This document shows positions 1-11,698 of a stretch of DNA of 64,000 nucleotides, in pieces; position 1 is the stretch's first letter, and the number at the start of each line of letters is the position of its first letter. Under the pieces are notes generated by a model that worked only from the letters and a program-made list of their open reading frames with translations, was not told the origin of the DNA and ran no database searches. A program made the translations under genes and the position numbers. Source of the DNA: Clarkia xantiana subsp. parviflora (taxonomy: Eukaryota > Streptophyta > Magnoliopsida > Myrtales > Onagraceae); contig JAPTYO010000010.1 in NCBI GenBank assembly GCA_036873135.1, positions 9,028,634 to 9,092,633 of the forward strand, in the 5' to 3' direction.

Positions 1-70
1 CGGTTATAGTATATTTGATTTTGGCCAATCAAATTTTACCTAGACACTAAGAATCAAAATTCATTTGCAG

Positions 71-1973
71 GACCGTGTAGATACTATTAAAGCAAATCAA
101 CCTATGTCCTGCATCAATGAGGATGCTAGTAGTTTTTTGAAAGAAAGCAAAGCTCTTGCTGGGAAGAACACTGGAAATGGATCTACTCAAAGGACAAGTA
201 AAGATGTAGATGCGATGCTTGCCTTGAAAAGGTCTCGAGCAAATGCTGAGGCTTGGAAATGTTCACCAACTGCTGCTGCAAATGATAAGGACAGACCCAC
301 TGAATATATAGACTTGGAATCAGGGTTCAGGAATACCCCACGGTATGATTTACAAACCACTTGTTCTCTTCTTATCAGCAATGGTACATAGTGTTGGAAT
401 GAATTTTTTCCATTTATTGAATTTGCTGACTAAGTCAAAGACTCAAATTCACATTTTCCAGAAAATATAACTTTTTTCTTGGCTTTCTCTATGTCTTTTT
501 ACTTGAAGTTCCACACTTTGAAGAATTTTCCTTCTTAAACATGCAAATTCTGTCCCTGCTGGACTCTCAATTGGTTAAAACCTTTTGCCGAAGAAAATAC
601 TAATAAAACCTTTTGCTTTCTGAAGCAGGTGCTCTACAGCTTTACCAAATGAATTTGAGGCCGACCCAGATTGTTCCATTGTCAAAGAAACTCCTGGTGT
701 ATATAGCAACACTGCATCACCTTATCTAGGGTCCCATTTCAAGGATGATAACTCGGGTTCCACAATAATTGAAGATTCCTCGGATCAGTTTACACCTCAT
801 TCAATGTCAACAGCTCCAAGCAGAGGCCCTCCCGTAGTGCATTGCTCAATGATCACCACTCCTGAAAGAGAACCGCTCACAAATCCCTTCCTCATGAAAC
901 CGGAAGTAGAATCATCTATGAACCTGAGCGTCAATTCTCATTCACAGAAAAGAAGAAGGTTTGCATTTTCACCAGTAGTTGACATTGGGGATGAAGATCG
1001 ACAATCCAATGTGATAGATGTTGATTGCATGAGAAGGAGAATAGAGTTCTCAAATGGCAATGGGACAATACCTAGAATATTGGAGGATATTGCTGCAGAT
1101 TCTGTATCCTCAATTTCTACCACAGAAAAGAAACTGCAGATCAAATGCTCTGTATGCAGAAGCCACTTGGGTCTTCCTCAGAACAATCAATGCATTACTG
1201 GGTCACTATCTTTTTTATCCAAAGTGCACTTATCAAGACTCTTGGATGCCGAAAATCAACTTGATGATGTGCATAAAGCAGCAGCAAATGTTCGAGTTCT
1301 TGTAACCGATACCTCGTTAATAGATCCTCAACTACTGAAAAATTCTCGTGAAGCCGCTCCTCGAGAAGGAACTTGGTGTGAAGAAGATGGGTGTGTGTTC
1401 AAGAGCATCTTTTGCCCATTCTGTACTTGTCACAAATATTGCCTCGGTGTACAGATCATGGCTACTGATACTTCTAATACTAACTTGCTCGACAAGGTAC
1501 TACTTCCAGTGTCTTCAACTAGTAAGAAAATTTACACTTCGTTTAGGAATATTTATTTGATCTTTCTAATTTGGCTGCCTGCATGTGGTTTAGGTCTTGT
1601 TCTTTGCTGATCGCTTGGAAATCAACAACTTTGAAGCATTAAAAGACAGCTCCCCAAAGGTATAAATTTGTTTCACAATCAGTTGGTTGTTTACTTGTGC
1701 CACAAGCTAAAACAGATCTAGTCTTACACATGATTTTGTGCAGGTTACTGTCAATGAGAGTGATGATGCTTTAAAGGCCATTGAAAGATTTACATACACG
1801 GCCAAGAAACAGAGTTCCGTTGGTTGGAGAACTACTAAATCAAAGGTTAGTAAATCTGTACATTTTGGGGGGTTTCCATAATAATAATTACTTCCCCATC
1901 TAATTACTTTTTCCATCTAATTACACAGTTGAGATTACAAAGAGGGGCAATACTTTCCACAGAGGATGACTGA
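71..1973 (+). CDS. 3' part of a nuclear protein gene, possibly FANCJ-like helicase C-terminus (partial)
   Basis: The window opens inside an intron. I read five exons: 71-342, 629-1496, 1594-1659, 1744-1845 and 1929-1973 (stop TGA 1971-1973). Phases agree at every junction and give about 450 residues. The first two thirds are polar and low in complexity, rich in Ser, Asn and Asp, as in a disordered tail. The last third has a cysteine-rich block: CSVC, then WCEEDGC, then FCPFC followed by C and H, which looks like a zinc-binding module. After it comes a short LLDKVLFFADRLEI segment and a basic tail ending STEDD. The layout reminds me of the C-terminal extension of plant FANCJ (BRIP1) helicase homologues, which act in DNA crosslink repair and recombination. 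No helicase motif lies inside the window, so that name is an inference. The exon structure is well supported; the identity is not. Confidence 0.6.
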
Positions 1974-2205
1974 AGAGGGTTGCCACGCTAATTTGGCTTC
2001 TTGGTGTACTCTTTTTGTTTATGATCATAGGGTTGTACAGTGTTGTATAGAAATGAGATCAGTCCAGTAGATGTGATTGAAAAAACCAGTTATTAACTTT
2101 GATGTTTTATTGGAGAAATTATTCCAGTACAAGAGTAATTTTTTTGGTGGCAATCAAACCAAATATTGCTGTTTTGAATTTGAAGCTTAAATTGCATAAA
2201 AAGTA

Positions 2206-2485
2206 GGGTTAACAGCCTATAAATTGTTTGAAGTTTTACCAATGCTGAAATTTGGTGTCTGATGTTAAAATGGAGTCCCAGGTTTCATTTTTGTTGAAAT
2301 TTAGTGTCTTGGTGTGATTTCTTTGAAAACTCAATCATGACGAAACCGACTATCAAATTTGACATCACATGCACGCTCTCTTCTCGTCAGCTTGCTGGGA
2401 CCGTCACTTAAGAAGTTGGTTATATCCACACAAGTAAACACCAAACTTTAACATTGGTGGACGATTTATAGGTTATTATTAACCC
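2206..2485. mobile_element. Foldback MITE with GGGTTAA termini and 9-bp target duplication
   Basis: The element starts GGGTTAACAGCCTATAAA and ends with the inverted counterpart TTTATAGG..TTAACCC. It is flanked by TAAAAAGTA (2197-2205) and AAAAAAGTA (2486-2494), a 9-bp target duplication with one mismatch. The interior (the 'gaaaccgactatcaaatttgacatc' and 'tgggaccgtcacttaa' segments) matches the element at 16281-16806, so this looks like an internally deleted member of that family. A 9-bp duplication suggests mobilisation by a Mutator-like transposase. It lies just downstream of the first gene. Confidence 0.8.
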
Positions 2486-3130
2486 AAAAAAGTAGGACTT
2501 TCTTGTTGGAAATCATGTATCTATCATTTCCAGATTAGTAATCTTCAATAGATGTTGCTCAACCCATACAAATAGAAAAATATAAGTAGTCCGCAGATTA
2601 ATCAGGTGCGAGCGTAGAGTAATCATAGTCATGTTACATGTACTACTGATCGCCCTTGGAAAACAAAATCTTCAATTTGGTTAGCTTTCTTGATAAGAGG
2701 CTAAAAGTCCTTTTTCCTCAATATGGGCAGCAAACCTCACATTTTATAACACTGGATAACGATGCTCAAAATTATGAAGAAAGGCATAGAGAAAGCATCC
2801 AACACAGCTCATTGGCCATTGCATCTTAACAAGCACATGCCTTAATATTTGATTCTATAGAGTAATGATTAACAAAGAGTATAAATTAAGAACTCCGCTT
2901 CATTGAGATCCAAATTCATTAACATAAAACAAGCTCTACATAAGCCAGCCCTTGATTGTGTCATCATCATATCACATGGAGGTACATTAATCTGTCTACT
3001 TTAAAAGGGCCTAACATAAAATCACATGAAAAGAGACAGAGTGCAGCACTAAGAGATCAACATTGTGATATAGAACAACATCAGCAAAAGCGGATGATCC
3101 AACAGGACTATGAAACTATGCTATCTTTCC

Positions 3131-4368
3131 TTAATCATCGCTCTCATCCTCTTCGCTGCCATCTTCATCATCGTCTTCATCCTCATTGTTCACCTCGGAG
3201 GACTTCTCTGATTCTTCTTCCTCTTCCTCCTTTGGAGCTTCCGACTATTGTTCATCATCAAAAACAAACTCAGCCACTCAATCCAATGATTAATTATAAA
3301 ACACAACAAGAGAATTTGGTCAAGGACAACATTTTTACCTGTTTCTTGTTGTAAGCCTTCATGTTCTTCTCATATTCAGCCTTTCGTTTCTCTGCCTTTG
3401 CAACATAGGGGGCTTTATCCTAAAATAAACAATAAAAATCACATTTTTCAGTGCCATGGCTCACCTAAACACAGGAGGGGCACCACCCTATGCATGAAAT
3501 AGTATAGTAAAGTACTCACAGCATCAGACATTGACTTCCACTTGTCCCCTCCAGCTTTGCCAACCTACAACATGGATAAAAATGATGATTAGTAATAGGA
3601 GCCAAATTTCAGTCAACATACATCCAAAAATGAACAAGACTCTAGCAGTATTCACTTACGACAGATACAGCCTTGTTCTGGGGGTGTTTGGCTTTGTACT
3701 GTGGCCTGAAATCTTCCCTGCAATGGATAGTAGCGACAGCAATTACTAGATCAATACTTTACAGCTGCAAAACTCCAAAAATATTTGATTTTTTTAAAGA
3801 AGTTTTCCTATCTATGATATCATGGAGCCAAAAAGCACAGGTAGATATAAAAAGTGAAGATCATTATTACATGAAGATGAAGAAGGCACTGGCGGGCCTC
3901 TTTGGCTTGTTAGGGTCCTTAGCGGCCTGCTTCTCTTTCTTAGTCAAAGGCTTAGCAGCCGCCTTCGAGACTGCAGCTTTCTTATTGACAGAAAGCCTGC
4001 AACATCAACCAACAACAAAGATCATTAGGATCATCAGACAAGCCAATTATCATTGCAGTAGGAAAAAAATCAACAACGAAAATATTAATAAAATCAATTA
4101 ACAAATTCCTCTTCTAGATTCATAGACTATGATGAACAATTATAAGATCATCGCTTATTTTATCAGATGTTTGGTTAATTAAAGTGAAAAAATTGCCTAC
4201 AGATCGAATCTTCCCTATTCCACCAAAATTAACAGTTGAAACAGGACCTGACGATCTGTAACTTTACCACCTACCCAAGCTTCAGCAACACACAGAAATC
4301 AAGAAATTGATGTGTATAGGGACTTACGACGAACTCTTCGCCTGAGACCTTGACTTTGCTCCTTTCAT
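3131..4368 (-). CDS. HMGB: HMGB-type high-mobility-group chromatin protein
   Basis: A minus-strand gene with at least six coding exons; start ATG at 4366-4368, stop at 3131-3133. The protein starts MKGAKSRSQAKSSS, has a basic Ala/Lys-rich stretch (about residues 15-45), one HMG box from DPNKPKRPASAFFIFM through EDFRPQYKAKHPQNKAVSV, VGKAGGDKWKSMSDA and DKAPYVAKAEKRKAEYEKNMKAYNKKQ, and a very acidic Glu/Asp/Ser tail of about 37 residues ending SDD. This is the plant HMGB1/2/3 architecture. These proteins bend DNA without sequence preference and help chromatin and recombination complexes assemble. The start is the first ATG and begins with the family's typical MKG. The acidic tail is in the last exon (3131 to about 3245). 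I cannot say which HMGB paralogue it is. Confidence 0.93.
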
Positions 4369-5493
4369 GGCGAATCCTGCAGCGGACGACACCAAACGAG
4401 TCAGAAACGCAACCGCGATACACGGAACTGTAAGAGAAGAGATCGACGGAGTTGATGTACTTACTGTGCAGGAATCTAGGGTTAGGGTTGACGCGCAGAG
4501 AGAGAGAGGCGTATGTGTTTGTGGAAGTGTGGTGTGGTAAGAGATGAGGAAGGAGAGGGTATTGATATCAAGGGGGAGGAGGGATTGAGCAGCAAAACAG
4601 GTAAAGTGAAGGGGTTAAGCTATATTATATCCAGGGACCATTTTCGAATTTCGAGTGCGCCAGACGGTGGCGTTTTGGGCGGGAAATGAAAATTCCATTG
4701 CCATGTCACTGATCCGTGCGCCCAAGCATAAAGCCATATGTGCTTTCTCTTGTGCTTCTCTAATTAGGTGCTTCCTTCCCTTCATTGCTTCTTATCCCAT
4801 CTTTCAATTTCAACCCATATTTTCTCAATGCACTTGCCTTGTTAAGAAATGATCATCATTAGAATTTTGCATTATATTTTACATGTTTTGGTTTACTAAA
4901 ATAAAATTCACTTAGATGTGATTCAATTTGGGTATTATATAATATAGATTTATTGTTTCATATATATATATAAATAAATTGTTAAAACATTGTTTGATTG
5001 CGAATGTAAGTTTAATTTAAACATGTATTTTCCAGTCACTTATATTAATCGAAGTGCCTATTCGATTATATTAACAAAATATGCAAAATATCTATATGTT
5101 TTATTATGTTCTTCTCGTTCTTCATAAAAGAAATCGAACCCCGACCAACCTCTTCATTGGAATCCAAGACTTAGTTCCTCGTTCTAGAAAACGAGATGAG
5201 TTATAGAAGTTCTAGAATAGAGAGCTTGGGTTCGATTTTGATTTTTTTTTTTTTTCGAAAATTTGATGATAACGAAGCAATTTGAGTTGGCGGAATGTAA
5301 TGGTGAAATTATCATTTTATAATTATTTAATCACATTTGGTCAAATATAAGTAACTAAAAAATAAGTTTGAATCATCATGTCACATTCTGAAACATACGT
5401 ACTACGTAACCGTTTAAATGCCTTAAAAAATAAATCATTATACTACATAATGCAAACATAGGTAAAGATGGTGTTAGTTAACTTTAGGGTTTA

Positions 5494-6030
5494 GGGTTCA
5501 AATTGTTAGTCAATATTTTTTTTAGTAGCAAATTGCTAGCTGAACTTTCTATATTGTGCTAAAAACTAGCTCCGTCCATTTTTCTGTAAGCCTTAGACGA
5601 AAAATACTTTTAAAAATTGCTTAAACCTCCCGGAAGTATATAATGACATGATGTTTTATATAAAATCAAAATTTTTAAATAATACATTTTAAGAAATATA
5701 TAAAAGAAAAACAAATGTAGCTTAAAAAATATTAATTTTTTTAGAAATTATGTAAGACATAAAATTTAAATTAAAAAAAAAAAAATCAATTTTTTAACTT
5801 TCAGGGTTATATATTTGATATTTCTATTTGTTTTTATATAAAATTTGAGGTTATTTTAGAATTATAGTAGAACTTTAGGGTACTTTTAGTAACTTTAGAA
5901 AATATATTCCGTTTATAATATGGTAAAATTAACGGAGCTAACAAATTGGATATTAACAAATTTCCGGTTAGCAATTTGCTTAAAAAATGTGACTAACAAA
6001 TTACACATTACGTTCAAAGTAACAATTTTG
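5494..6030. repeat. Degenerate inverted repeat (foldback element)
   Basis: The left arm (AAATTGTTAGTCA, then AGTAGCAAATTGCTAGC near 5500-5540) recurs inverted on the right (GGTTAGCAATTTGC and GTGACTAACAAATT near 5965-6003). An 'acggagct' segment near 5930 also has an inverted counterpart near 5565-5575. Ends are uncertain by 20-30 bases and I found no convincing target duplication. It is probably an old relative of the GGGTTAA-terminated foldback elements. Confidence 0.5.
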
Positions 6031-6402
6031 TAATTAAAAAAAAAAAAAAGTACCTTGCATATCGAATAGATGCTGTGCAAATGTATTTTATGATGGATTT
6101 ATAGATCGAAAGAGTGAGTCTTTTTTGCTAAATGGAATTCCTATATAAATAAATTTATGATTAAAAATGCTCACAATCTAATTAGTAATTACATGAAAAA
6201 ATTGTCATTTTCGTATAAATACAGTATCTTAAGTCTTAACAACAATGATTATTGCTCATTATTTGTATTCAGCTTGTTATCATAATCATGTCTGTATTGA
6301 CATTATATATATATATTATTTCATTGTAAAACAAATCAAATAAATTAAAATGCCGAACGTGCTGGCAATCTTATTAATAATATATCTAATAGCAAGTGTT
6401 TA

Positions 6403-6403
<1 letters not shown>

Positions 6404-6434
<31 letters not shown>
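6404..6434 (+). repeat. A31 homopolymer
   Basis: An uninterrupted run of 31 A, ending 18 bases before the foldback element that starts at 6453. Its length may vary between individuals or between sequencing runs. Confidence 0.9.
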
Positions 6435-6437
<3 letters not shown>

Positions 6438-6452
6438 ATGTTATGAATTTTT

Positions 6453-7417
6453 GGGTTAAATGTACTTTTGGTGCCACATGTTTGACTTGTGTAAGTTTTT
6501 TGTGTCATATGTTTCATTTTGTAGACTTTTGGTGCCATATGTTTGAGAGGTTGTATGTTTTTTGTATTTCCGTTAGTCAATAGTTAGTTTGACCGTTAAA
6601 TACTTTTATTTTGTTCATTTTAGTCCTCAAATTTATATTTCTAAAATTTAATATTTACAATTTAGTCCATATTGTTTGCTCAAGTCACCGTCCAAGGTCG
6701 TCGGCCACTACCCACCACCTCCAAGGCCGCCGACCGCCACGAAACGGGCCAGCCACCACCCCACGGCACCGGCCACCACCGCTTGGGGCCGAAAACCACC
6801 CCAATTGGTGGTGGCTACAGCCCCAATCGGGCCCGGCCACCACCAGTGGTGGTGGCTACGGCCCCAATCGGAGCCGGCCACCACCAGTGGTAGTGGCTAC
6901 GGTCCCAATCGGGGCCGGCCACCACCAATTGGTGGTGGGTACACCCCCAATCGGGGCTGGCCTCCACCAGTTGGGGCCGCCGGTCCCGATTGGGGCCACA
7001 GAGGGCTCCAATCGGGGCCGGCGGCCCCAATTGGTGGTGGCCGGCCCCGATTGGGGCTGTAGCCACCACCAATTGGGGTGGTTTTCAGCCCCAAGCGGTG
7101 GTGGCCGGTGTTGTGGGATGGTGGCCGGCCCGTTTTGTGGCGGTCAGCGGCCTTGGAGGTGGTGGTCGGCGGCCTTGGACGGTGACTTGAGCAAACAATA
7201 TGGACTAAATTGTAAACATTAGATTTTAGAAATATAAATTTGAGGAATAGTTTGAACAAAATAAAAGTATTTAACGGTCAAACTAACTGTTGACTAACGG
7301 AAATACCAAAAACATACAACATCTCAAACATATGGCACCAAAAGCCTACAAAATTCAACATATAGCACCAAAAACCTACACATGTCAAACATGTGGCACC
7401 AAAAGTACCTTTAACCC
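6453..7417. mobile_element. 965-bp foldback element, GGGTTAAATG termini, GC-rich palindromic core, 9-bp target duplication
   Basis: The long arms (about 240 bases each) are near-perfect inverted copies. The left begins GGGTTAAATGTACTTTTGG and the right ends CCAAAAGTACCTTTAACCC. Flanks TGAATTTTT (6444-6452) and TTAATTTTT (7418-7426) form a 9-bp target duplication with one mismatch, pointing to Mutator-like mobilisation. The core (about 6690-7185) is GC-rich and made of repeated short palindromes such as CCACCACCAATTGGTGGTGG alternating with CCCCAATCGGGGCC. Long Pro/Gly-rich reading frames on both strands here come from that symmetry and are not genes. No transposase is encoded. Confidence 0.85.
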
Positions 7418-7532
7418 TTAATTTTTTGACAAAGATATTATTATGTTTTTACAAAACTTCTTTTAGCTAGTTTATATAAATTACTTAAATGCTCTTTTAA
7501 GTTGAAGTCTTCATTGTCTAATGAGAATCAAC

Positions 7533-8416
7533 TAGAGCCGGCAATGATGTGGTGAAATTAAACAATCATGGTTTTTCGCAATATTTACCGCATCATTATG
7601 GTGTGATACGGTTATGGTGATAAGTTTTGTATCCATAATAGTTATGATTATGATTATAATTATGATATTAAGTTTATAACAGTGGTTATAACCACCGCCG
7701 CTATATATAATAGTAATATATATATTACTACTTATATATATACATTATTATTCTATAAAGGGGTCGGTCATCCTAAAATTAGGATTCATTTCTTGTCGCA
7801 GATACCTCCCAAGGAAAATCCTGAATTAGATTCCAAATTGACGGGTTAGTGTATTAATTCAATCTTATAGTTCTTATTTTCAGTTCCCACTATTCATTCG
7901 GTCTAAATTGTCAATTCAATATTGACGGTTGATTTTTCATCATAAATATTTGGTTTATTCATTCTATCCCAATCTTAAAAACCTAATATTGTAAAACTGA
8001 CAGTCTCAGTTCACTCCAGTTGCAATTTGTTGTGATGCGCTCACCCTAGATCAATAGACAACGGCTCATGCATTAGTTTATGCTCCAACAAGCTTCGTTG
8101 CCCTTCTAAGGATCGCAAGTAATAGACGACTGAAATTGTTTATTAAGTGAAACAACGAAGTTATGCTTAATTTGGATTTCGTCTATGAAACAATGAATGT
8201 ATATTTAATTTGAATTTCTTGTATAAACTATGATGTTTTATTAGTTTAAATGGTTATTGTTAATTTGTTTGATCATGGTGAAAAACCATAATTATGATTA
8301 TGGTTCGAAGATTCATAACCGCAGTGACTATGATTATAGTATGAATAAAAAGAAATAGTATGATTATTGTATTAATGGACAGTGGTACCCCTCAGACACT
8401 CACCCTCGCCAATGTA
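7533..8416 (+). mobile_element. Non-autonomous hAT-like element, copy A (8-bp target duplication)
   Basis: The element starts TAGAGCCGGCAATG and ends CTCGCCAATGTA. It is flanked by an exact 8-bp duplication, GAATCAAC, at 7525-7532 and 8417-8424. An 8-bp duplication and a TA..GGC-type terminus are typical of hAT elements. The interior has many 'ggttatgg/ccataacc' motifs and no transposase. It is homologous, in the opposite orientation, to 9224-9917. Confidence 0.8.
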
Positions 8417-8424
8417 GAATCAAC

Positions 8425-8827
8425 CCTATTATTGGAAAATATTGAAGCAAATAAATTAAATTAAATCTTAACATTATATATTAAAACGAACGGTTAAAAG
8501 ATCTTCTAGTACAATATATTTGAAAAAAAAAAAAAAACTTTTGATGTAACATTTTTTTTAAAGATTTTTTTGTTATACGTTTGTATTTTGTAGATTTTAG
8601 TACATCCATAATTTACAAATTGCAAACGTATTATCCAAAAGTCTTTAAAAAAAATTGTATCAACATCCAATTTTGATTAGATATATTTTTACCAAAATCC
8701 CTTTTTAACACTGAAATTAAAATAATTGTTGTGTAGCATATGGTTTTCTTCTCCATCTAGTGGGTGGATTTGTTTTTATAACAATAAATATATAAAGTTG
8801 GTGGTTGATTAAAGCATAATTAGGCAT

Positions 8828-8865
<38 letters not shown>

Positions 8866-9223
8866 CCTTCACCTTTCTCTAGATATTTTTAGTATAGCCT
8901 CTCTCTAGATATTTGTTGTAGATAAGAAAGACTCTACTGACTGGACACTTCCCCTCCTAATTATTTAATGATGGAAAATGACTGAGATATTTTTAAAAAA
9001 GTATATATGTTGTGGACTGGACTGGACTGGAACTCTTTAAATTGAGCTTCTAAGACATGTAAATAATGCTGGGTTGGATGTCACTTGGATCAAAACTGGG
9101 CTGTCTAGGCCTCAGTACATTTCTATGGGGCCTTAGTACAACTTTGTAGCTTCCATAAATCTTTAGGTACCCAATTGCACCAAACATTAAAATAGAGATG
9201 GCGCTACAAAACTGACTCCCTCC
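8425..9223. other. AT-rich spacer between two hAT-like elements; no gene seen
   Basis: It holds A/T homopolymers, a (TA)n microsatellite around 8831-8862 and a tandem GGACTGGACT motif near 9015-9031. I see no supported coding sequence. Confidence 0.6.
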
Positions 9224-9917
9224 TAGGGCTAGGGCTGGCGATGGTGAGGATATGGTGCGAATAACACTAATACTATAATCATACCATATTTTTTTTTCAC
9301 TCATCCCATAACCATAACCAAAACCATTGCGGTTATGATTCTTCATACCATCACCATAACCATGGTTTTTAACCACGATTAAACCATTTAACCACAATCA
9401 TTCAAACTAATACAACATTATTGTTTCATACAAGAAAAGTAAACTTACACATTCATTGTTTCATATATGAAATCCAAATTAAACATAACTTCATTGATTC
9501 ACTTAATTAAAAAAACACATCTTCAATCGCCTATCACTTGCGACTTCGATCCTCATTCACCATCACTTCCAATCGTGGTTACCTAATAATAAGAAATATA
9601 GAAAAAAAATGGTGGGTGAGTAAGGGAACAGAATAAAAATTATAATATTTGACTAATAATTAAAATGTAATAATAATGTATATATATATATATATATATA
9701 ATAATATAAGTATTAATAATATATGTATTAATATTATATATATATAGAGGTGATGGTTATAACCGCGGTTATGGACTGAATACCATAACCATAACCATAA
9801 TCATTGTGGTTACAAGATTCATTCCATAACCGCCCCTCATCATGATGGTGCGGTTAACCATTGCGGTAAATAGTGCAAATAACCATGGTTATTTGATTTT
9901 CACTGCACCACCGCCTA
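9224..9917 (-). mobile_element. Non-autonomous hAT-like element, copy B (8-bp target duplication)
   Basis: The element starts TAGGGCTAGGGCTGGCGATG and ends CACCACCGCCTA. It is flanked by an exact 8-bp duplication, CTCCCTCC, at 9216-9223 and 9918-9925. Read on the minus strand it aligns with copy A: the segments around 'aatttggatttc', 'aaacaatgaatgt' and the 'ccataacc' clusters occur in the same order. It is shorter than A (694 against 884 bases), and the two have diverged in termini and interior. It has no coding capacity. Confidence 0.8.
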
Positions 9918-10216
9918 CTCCCTCCTTATGTTAAGAATACAAAAAACAGAGACAACTCCAGTTAGGCTATTGTCTACAATTACGAGAGCTCTTTCTTATC
10001 CATTAATGGACATTGCACGTAGAAGACAAATACCATGGTATTTCTACTAGTCCGCATTGGAGTTCGGACGTTTATCTTCATAGCTGCTGCATTAGTTGGG
10101 TAAGTTCTTTATTGTGCTTTCTCGCGGGACTGACATAGGTGGAAGACCAACCACGTGCTCGACGAAATGCCTGTTAGAGTTCAGTATTTTCCCTTTTTGA
10201 AGAACCTCCGAAGAAG

Positions 10217-11698
10217 ATGAATCTGGGTATGGAGATCGTTGTTTCACATGTTTATCTAAGTTCGACACCTTCAGGCTGGCGTTCCCTGGAGAGAAATTCA
10301 GTGGTCAGTTTTTCGGTCACGTCAAGTAGTAGAATTTACAGTAAAAGATTGCCGAAGAACCTCCACGCTCCTCGCCGCACCAAGCTACCTCCAGAATTCG
10401 GAACTAACTTGTTCTTGAAAAAGAGGAGCAACGAATCTGAACCTGATGAACCTCAACTAGATGCTATTCAGGAGGATGAGGAGAGGGGAGAAGATGGTGA
10501 TGTCGTCTGGGAAGCGGATGAGCTCGCAGCAATCTCCTCGCTTTTCCGCGGAAGAATTCCTCAAAAACCTGGGAAATTGCACAGAGAAAGGCCCTTACCT
10601 CTTCCACTTCCTCACAAACTCAGACCCATAGGGCTTCCAACACCAAAAAGACATGTTAAAATAGGTGCCACTGCCCCTGTTTCTCCCCGAGCTTCTATCT
10701 CCAAGCAAGTGTGTCGGAACCCAGATTTTCTTATCAGTATTGCCAGGGAGATCAGAGACCTTCCATTAGAGAAGAATGCTTCTGCAGTTCTTAACAAAAG
10801 AGCTCGTTTTCTCCATAAAGGGTCACTTTCGTTGACTGTTCAGGAGTTAGGCCACATGGATCTTCCAGATAGAGCTCTGCAAACTTTCTCTTGGGCTCAG
10901 AAACAGCCTCATCTATACCCAGATGATTGGTTGCTAGCTGCAGCTGTTGAGGTGTTAGCAAAGAGTCATGAACTCAAAGTGCCGGTTGATTTAGAAAAGT
11001 TTGTTGGGTTGGCAAGTCGTGGTGTAATTGAGGCAATGGTGAGAGGTTTTATTAAGGGAGGAAGCTTGAAACTTGCATGGAGGCTTCTTCGTATTGCTAA
11101 GCATGGTGGTAGAATGTTGGATTCGAGCATCTACGCGAAGCTAATATTGGAATTTGGGAAGAACCCAGATAGAGATACCCTTGTTTTGAGTTTACTTGAT
11201 GAACTTGCTGAAAGAGAAGATTTCAACTTGAACCAACAAGATTGTACTGCTATCATGAAAGTATGCATCAGGCTCGGAAAATTTGAAGTTGCTGAGAGTC
11301 TTTTTAATTGGTATAAACAGTCCGGAAGGGAGTTGAGTGTGGTGATGTACACTACCATGGTTCATAGCCGTTATTCTGAGAGGAAATATAGGGAAGCATT
11401 ATCTATTGTTTGGGATATGGAGGCGTCAAACTGTCTCTTTGATTTTCCGGCATACCGTGTGGTGATTAAACTTCTTGCAGAGATGGACGATCTACCCAGG
11501 ACAGTAAGATATTTCTCTAAACTCAAGGAAGCAGGTTTTTCTCCCACATACGATATATACCGTTCATTATTTGGAATTTACATTGCTTCTGGAAGAATTG
11601 CTAAGTTTAGAGAGATCTGTAGGGAGGCTGAGATGGCTGGGTTCAAATTGGAAAAGCAAGTTTTGTCAAAATTAGTAGAATTAGAATCTGCAAAATGA
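10217..11698 (+). CDS. EMB975: Pentatricopeptide repeat protein, EMB975-like (At2g01860 type)
   Basis: An intronless 493-residue protein. Residues 1 to about 70 are Ser/Arg-rich and look like an organelle transit peptide. An acidic linker (about 70-100) and a Pro-rich segment follow. From about residue 180 there are helical PPR-like repeats, including QDCTAIMKVCIRLGKFEVAESLFNWYKQSG, VVMYTTMVHSRYSERKYREALSIVWDME and FPAYRVVIKLLAEMDDLPRTVRYFSKLKEAG. Size and the FLHKGSLSLTVQELGHMDLPDRAL-type segment match what I recall of Arabidopsis At2g01860 (EMBRYO DEFECTIVE 975). PPR proteins bind organellar RNA and affect its processing, stability or translation; the target here is unknown. The start is the first ATG; a second at 10229 would remove four residues. 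The gene is convergent with the TANGO2-like gene. Confidence 0.88.
   Translation: MNLGMEIVVSHVYLSSTPSGWRSLERNSVVSFSVTSSSRIYSKRLPKNLHAPRRTKLPPEFGTNLFLKKRSNESEPDEPQLDAIQEDEERGEDGDVVWEADELAAISSLFRGRIPQKPGKLHRERPLPLPLPHKLRPIGLPTPKRHVKIGATAPVSPRASISKQVCRNPDFLISIAREIRDLPLEKNASAVLNKRARFLHKGSLSLTVQELGHMDLPDRALQTFSWAQKQPHLYPDDWLLAAAVEVLAKSHELKVPVDLEKFVGLASRGVIEAMVRGFIKGGSLKLAWRLLRIAKHGGRMLDSSIYAKLILEFGKNPDRDTLVLSLLDELAEREDFNLNQQDCTAIMKVCIRLGKFEVAESLFNWYKQSGRELSVVMYTTMVHSRYSERKYREALSIVWDMEASNCLFDFPAYRVVIKLLAEMDDLPRTVRYFSKLKEAGFSPTYDIYRSLFGIYIASGRIAKFREICREAEMAGFKLEKQVLSKLVELESAK

Noticed and set aside
6611..7259. Pro/Gly-rich open frames at the first foldback core
   Set aside because: Symmetrical GC-rich repeats give mirror frames on both strands; there is no start context or homology.
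9050..9397. 115-residue minus-strand frame
   Set aside because: It overlaps the hAT-like copy B and the spacer; the Asn/Tyr/Gly-rich part is the translated 'ccataacc' repeat.
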